Shown here: positions 15,957 to 18,448 of the stretch, piece after piece | How the letters are laid out: each line of letters opens with the position of its first letter | Numbering within the stretch: the first letter of the stretch is position 1 | NCBI GenBank assembly: GCA_964420325.1 | Contig: CAYQSU010000067.1 | Location: 1-18,448 of the forward strand | From: CAYQSU01 sp964420325 | GTDB lineage: Bacteria; Pseudomonadota; Alphaproteobacteria; Rhodospirillales; Defluviicoccaceae | Length of the DNA stretch: 18,448 nucleotides | Direction of reading: 5' to 3' | Translations under genes and position numbers: made by a program | Notes under the pieces: model-generated | Database searches by the model: none | The model's input: only the letters and a program-made list of their open reading frames with translations | What the model was told of the DNA's origin: nothing

Positions 15957-16751
15957 CTAGTCGGCGGCAGGCAGCTCGATCTGCTCGGGATGTGTGGCCT
16001 CGATCAGGGGGCCGTTGCGCCGGACGATCCATCCGCGGACCCGCACCGGCCGGCCCTGCAAGCCGAGGAGGTCGAGGCCGGCCTCCTCGAACAAGGGCAG
16101 GCTCGCCTTCGCAATGGACACGGTGAAATCGGTTCGCCAGTCCTCGCCGAAGTTGAGGTAGACGCGATCGCGGACCCGCGCGGCAGCGACGACGACGCCT
16201 TCGACTAGCTGGTAGCTGTCGAAATAGGCTTGCGCGTCCTCCGCCTTGCGGACGGCATAGAACGGGTGGTGCCAGAGGCCGCGGCGTGCCCGCCGCGCCT
16301 CTCCTTCGATGGCCAGCATCTCGGCGAGGCGGGCCCGGTGGGCGGCGTCGCCGACCACCCGCACCATGCCCCGCCTCAGCATCTCGCCTTGCAGCCAGAG
16401 ACCGTCGTCGCGGACCACGTGGGCGACGAGGCGCCGGTGGCGGTCCGTCGCTCCTCCGCGGTGCAAGAGCCGGATGCGTCGGCCCGCCGTCAGCTCGGCG
16501 AGCGTTCGCCGTGCGTTCTCGGCGAGCGGCCAAGCGTCGGCGCCGGTCCGGCTTGACGCCGGCCGCGGCGCCTGTACGCCGACCAGGCGCACGGCCGTGG
16601 TGCCGAACAGCGGACGATCGAGGACCAGCGTATCGCCGCTGAGGACATCGACAACGGCGGCCTGTTCCTCGCGGGGCCGGTCGGAGGCGCCGGCCGCGGC
16701 ATGTACCGAGATCGCCAGCGCCACGGCCAGGGCTGCAAGCATCCGTGCCAT
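15957..16751 (-). CDS. thermonuclease (SNase)-like secreted protein, altered active site
   Basis: Predicted 264-residue protein with an N-terminal signal peptide (about 1-22, ending near AAAGA), hence periplasmic or secreted. Residues 31-160 follow the staphylococcal nuclease fold: VVDVLSGDTLVL (Asp40), VRLVGVQAPRP (Arg55), GGATDRHRRLVAHVV (Arg107) and GLWHHPFY. Compared with staphylococcal nuclease, the metal ligand Asp40 is Gln60 here and the general base Glu43 is Arg63, while both catalytic arginines are kept. Relatives with QAP in this position are common in alphaproteobacteria, so this is a lineage feature and not a fresh mutation. Hydrolysis by the standard mechanism is doubtful. Residues 170-264 form a second domain (YFDSYQLVEGVVVAAARVRDRVYLNFGEDWRTDFTV) that resembles an OB-like strand set. 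The start has no Shine-Dalgarno sequence; an ATG three codons later is possible. Confidence 0.85.
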   Translation of the reverse strand: MARMLAALAVALAISVHAAAGASDRPREEQAAVVDVLSGDTLVLDRPLFGTTAVRLVGVQAPRPASSRTGADAWPLAENARRTLAELTAGRRIRLLHRGGATDRHRRLVAHVVRDDGLWLQGEMLRRGMVRVVGDAAHRARLAEMLAIEGEARRARRGLWHHPFYAVRKAEDAQAYFDSYQLVEGVVVAAARVRDRVYLNFGEDWRTDFTVSIAKASLPLFEEAGLDLLGLQGRPVRVRGWIVRRNGPLIEATHPEQIELPAAD

Positions 16752-16828
16752 CGGCGGCGAGCATGGCGCAATCGCCGGGCGGTCGCAAACATCGCGTGGC
16801 CGGGCCGCGGTCGGCCCGCCGCAAGCTA

Positions 16829-16856
16829 TTTCCTGCCGGCGTCCGATGCCTATAAT
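16829..16856 (+). promoter_or_regulatory. possible promoter upstream of proline iminopeptidase
   Basis: A perfect -10 hexamer, TATAAT, is at 16851-16856, 29 bases before the ATG. The best -35 candidate at 16829-16834 (TTTCCT) is weak, with a 16-base spacer. The match is notable in such GC-rich DNA. Confidence 0.45.
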
Positions 16857-16885
16857 GCCCGCCGATCAGCAGTCCGAGACCCGTG

Positions 16886-17851
16886 ATGGACGCCCGGCTT
16901 CAGCGCGACGACCTGTTTCCCGAGATCGAGCCCTACGAGAGCGGCATGCTGGTCCTCGACGGCCGCCACACGATGTACTGGGAGCAGTCGGGCAACCCGG
17001 CCGGCGACCCCGTCCTGTTCATCCACGGCGGCCCCGGCGCCGGAGCCTCGCCGGCGCACCGGCGGTTCTTCGATCCGCGCCACTACCGCATCATCGTCTT
17101 CGACCAGCGCGGGTGCGGCCGCTCGCGGCCGTTCGCCGAGGTGCGCGACAACACCACCGACCATCTGGTCGCGGACATGGAGCGGCTGCGCCGGCATCTC
17201 GGGGTCGACCGGTGGATCCTGTTCGGCGGCTCGTGGGGATCGACGCTGGCGCTGGCGTATGCCCGAAGCCGGTCCGACCGCTGCGCCGGCTTCGTGCTCC
17301 GCGGCGTCTTCCTCGGCACGCGCCGGGAGATCGACTGGTTCCTTTACGGCATGGAGACCGTCTTCCCCGAGGCCCACCGCGCCTTTCGCGAGTTCCTGCC
17401 GGCGGCCGAGCAGGGCGATCTGCTCGCCGGGTACCACCGCCGGCTGACCGATTCGAGCCCGCGCGTCCACGGTCCAGCAGCCGCCGCCTGGAGCCGCTAC
17501 GAAAGCACCTGCTCCAACCTGATGCCGCGCCCGGAGGGGCCGGCCCTGGCCGCGGACGGCTCGGCGCTGGCGCTGGCACGCATCGAGGCGCACTACTTCG
17601 TCAACGACGCCTTTCTCGGCGACGACGTCCTGCTCGGCGCCGTCGACCGGCTGGCCGGCGTTCCGGCGGTGATCATCCAGGGGCGCTACGACATGGTGTG
17701 CCCGATCGTCACCGCCGACCGGCTCGCCCGCGCCTGGCCGGGGGCCGAGTACGTGATCGTGCCGGACGCCGGCCATTCGGCGCTGGAGCCGGGGATCCGC
17801 GCGGCGCTGGTGCGGGCCACCGAGGCGATGAAGACGCGGGCGTTGCCGTAG
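16886..17851 (+). CDS. pip: proline iminopeptidase
   Basis: Predicted 321-residue cytoplasmic alpha/beta hydrolase (peptidase family S33) that removes N-terminal proline from peptides. The family pattern is clear. It includes IHGGPGAGASPAHRRFFDP (46-64), VFDQRGCGRSRP (71-82), the nucleophile elbow GGSWGSTLAL with Ser116, Asp269 in QGRYDMVCP and His297 in DAGHSALEP. Conserved insert residues YGMETVFPEAHRAFREF and a run of Trp/Tyr-rich cap segments fit the enzyme. Length is typical. The ATG at 16886 is preferred over the overlapping GTG at 16883. The preceding sequence has no strong ribosome-binding site. A TATAAT at 16851 may be its promoter. It is divergent from the nuclease-like gene and lies 44 bases before tRNA-Arg. 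Confidence 0.93.
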   Translation: MDARLQRDDLFPEIEPYESGMLVLDGRHTMYWEQSGNPAGDPVLFIHGGPGAGASPAHRRFFDPRHYRIIVFDQRGCGRSRPFAEVRDNTTDHLVADMERLRRHLGVDRWILFGGSWGSTLALAYARSRSDRCAGFVLRGVFLGTRREIDWFLYGMETVFPEAHRAFREFLPAAEQGDLLAGYHRRLTDSSPRVHGPAAAAWSRYESTCSNLMPRPEGPALAADGSALALARIEAHYFVNDAFLGDDVLLGAVDRLAGVPAVIIQGRYDMVCPIVTADRLARAWPGAEYVIVPDAGHSALEPGIRAALVRATEAMKTRALP

Positions 17852-17873
17852 GGCCGCGGCGCCGTGCTATAAG
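17843..17873 (+). promoter_or_regulatory. possible promoter for tRNA-Arg
   Basis: TTGCCG at 17843-17848 and TATAAG at 17868-17873 are separated by 19 bases, slightly longer than ideal. The -10 lies 22 bases before the mature tRNA 5' end, leaving a short leader. It overlaps the end of the pip gene. Confidence 0.4.
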
Positions 17874-17895
17874 GCGGAGGGTCGGCTCGGAGCGC

Positions 17896-17972
17896 GCGCC
17901 CGTAGCTCAGTCGGATAGAGCACAGGATTCCTAATCCTGGGGTCGCAGGTTCGAGTCCTGCCGGGCGCGCCA
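17896..17972 (+). tRNA. tRNA-Arg (anticodon CCU)
   Basis: The 77-base cloverleaf folds fully. The acceptor GCGCCCG pairs with CGGGCGC. The D-arm is GCTCAGTCGGATAGAGC. The anticodon stem CAGGA/TCCTG holds the loop TTCCTAA, and the T-arm is GCAGG-TTCGAGT-CCTGC. The discriminator is G and CCA is encoded. The anticodon CCU reads AGG, a codon likely to be rare in this GC-rich genome. Confidence 0.97.
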
Positions 17973-18013
17973 CCGACCGCCGGCCGGGACGCCGCGCGCG
18001 GGGCCTCGGTCGC

Positions 18014-18042
18014 TGGACAGGCTCCGGGATTCCTCATATAAG
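18014..18042 (+). promoter_or_regulatory. promoter for tRNA-Phe
   Basis: TGGACA (18014-18019, five of six to consensus) and TATAAG (18037-18042, five of six) have the ideal 17-base spacer. Transcription would begin near 18049, about 45 bases before the mature tRNA. The gap between the two tRNAs holds nothing else that I can identify. Confidence 0.65.
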
Positions 18043-18092
18043 CGAAGCCGCTGCGCCGGACGCCGGAGCCGCGCACGGCCGCGGCCGGAGAT

Positions 18093-18168
18093 GCCCAGGT
18101 AGCTCAGTTGGTAGAGCACATGACTGAAAATCATGGTGTCGGTGGTTCGATTCCGCCCCTGGGCACCA
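18093..18168 (+). tRNA. tRNA-Phe (anticodon GAA)
   Basis: The 76-base cloverleaf folds fully. The acceptor GCCCAGG pairs with CCTGGGC. The D-arm is GCTCAGTTGGTAGAGC. The anticodon stem CATGA/TCATG holds the loop CTGAAAA, and the T-arm is GGTGG-TTCGATT-CCGCC. The discriminator is A and CCA is encoded. The DNA just downstream changes in character, so this may be an integration site for a mobile element. Confidence 0.97.
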
Positions 18169-18448
18169 CCTTCCCCCGTCCCGACACATCCCCTACTGCG
18201 CCGTCGTTCGCTGTGGTATCTTTAACCCGCGAAAACTGAACATTGTTTTTGCAGTTCATCGCGCCAGAGCGCAGGTCAGAGCACGGGGGCGTAGCTCGTG
18301 CACCGAGAAAACCTGTTGGTATAATTGTTGGTATCGCCGCTCACGTGTTCGTATCCTGCCGTTCGACAGGAGGCGTTCCCTTATGTCGCTAACGCATTGA
18401 CACAAACAAGAGATTCACAAGGCCGGCAGAACGTGCGATTCTGGCGGC
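18169..18448. other. lower-GC region after tRNA-Phe; possible edge of an integrated element
   Basis: No complete gene is visible. From about 18210 the sequence becomes poorer in GC than the rest of the window. It carries TGTTGGTAT twice and two related copies. A strong ribosome-binding site, AGGAGG (18368-18373), precedes an ATG at 18383 whose frame reads MSLTH and then stops. After that stop the same frame is open to the window edge and ends in DSGG. This layout resembles the region between a tRNA 3' end and a tyrosine integrase gene of the DUF4102 type, but no integrase domain lies in the window. The element, if there is one, continues to the right. Confidence 0.4.
18314..18354 (+). repeat. 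short direct repeats of TGTTGGTAT
   Basis: TGTTGGTAT occurs at 18314-18322 and 18326-18334, twelve bases apart start to start. TGTTCGTAT at 18346-18354 differs by one base, and TGTGGTAT at 18212-18219 lacks one base. Repeats like these next to a tRNA can be integrase arm-binding sites; this is an inference. Confidence 0.6.

Noticed and set aside
18284..18304. tRNA-like 5' fragment GGGGGCGTAGCTCGTGC
   Set aside because: It recalls the start of a tRNA, but no D-arm, anticodon arm or T-arm follows and no matching acceptor strand is present.

Overview
The window is GC-rich, densely packed bacterial chromosome. It encodes a two-domain HldE, GmhA, PPK1, a class A penicillin-binding protein, several outer-membrane-type lipoproteins and tRNAs with the 3' CCA encoded. 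All of this points to a Gram-negative proteobacterium. The very high GC, the thermonuclease-like protein with a Q-for-D active site and the general gene style suggest an alphaproteobacterium, perhaps near Rhodospirillales. That placement is an inference from style and was not tested by a search.

Layout. (1) 1-832: the 3' end of an ISAs1-type transposase runs off the left edge, followed by a DUF488 protein. (2) 840-4895: two divergent alpha/beta hydrolases, the second followed by polyphosphate kinase ppk. No ppx follows. (3) 4935-6403, minus: a tightly spaced operon of three predicted lipoproteins, a BamE/SmpA-like protein followed by two that are clearly paralogous to each other. (4) 6703-8658, plus: a class A penicillin-binding protein, ended by a GC-rich hairpin. 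(5) 8689-10727, minus: hldE and gmhA overlapping by 4 bases (heptose precursor for LPS core). Upstream lies a PPP-family phosphatase gene (10845-11615, minus), separated from gmhA by a good intrinsic terminator. (6) 11757-15952, plus: two tandem, mutually related proteins with degenerate EAL-like domains, then an ABC-2 exporter (ATPase plus permease overlapping by 4 bases). (7) 15957-16751, minus: a secreted thermonuclease-like protein, convergent with the permease. (8) 16886-18168, plus: proline iminopeptidase, tRNA-Arg(CCU) and tRNA-Phe(GAA). (9) 18169-18448: lower-GC sequence with a short repeated motif and a broken-looking reading frame, possibly the edge of an element integrated at tRNA-Phe.

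How genes may work together. Much of the window concerns the cell envelope: LPS heptose synthesis, peptidoglycan synthesis, three lipoproteins, an ABC-2 exporter and a periplasmic nuclease-like protein. The most unusual part is the tandem pair of degenerate EAL-like proteins at 11757-14302. The two share the same domain order and have lost key EAL catalytic residues. Because they sit directly upstream of the exporter, they may be non-catalytic regulatory proteins tied to envelope export, but that link rests on context only.
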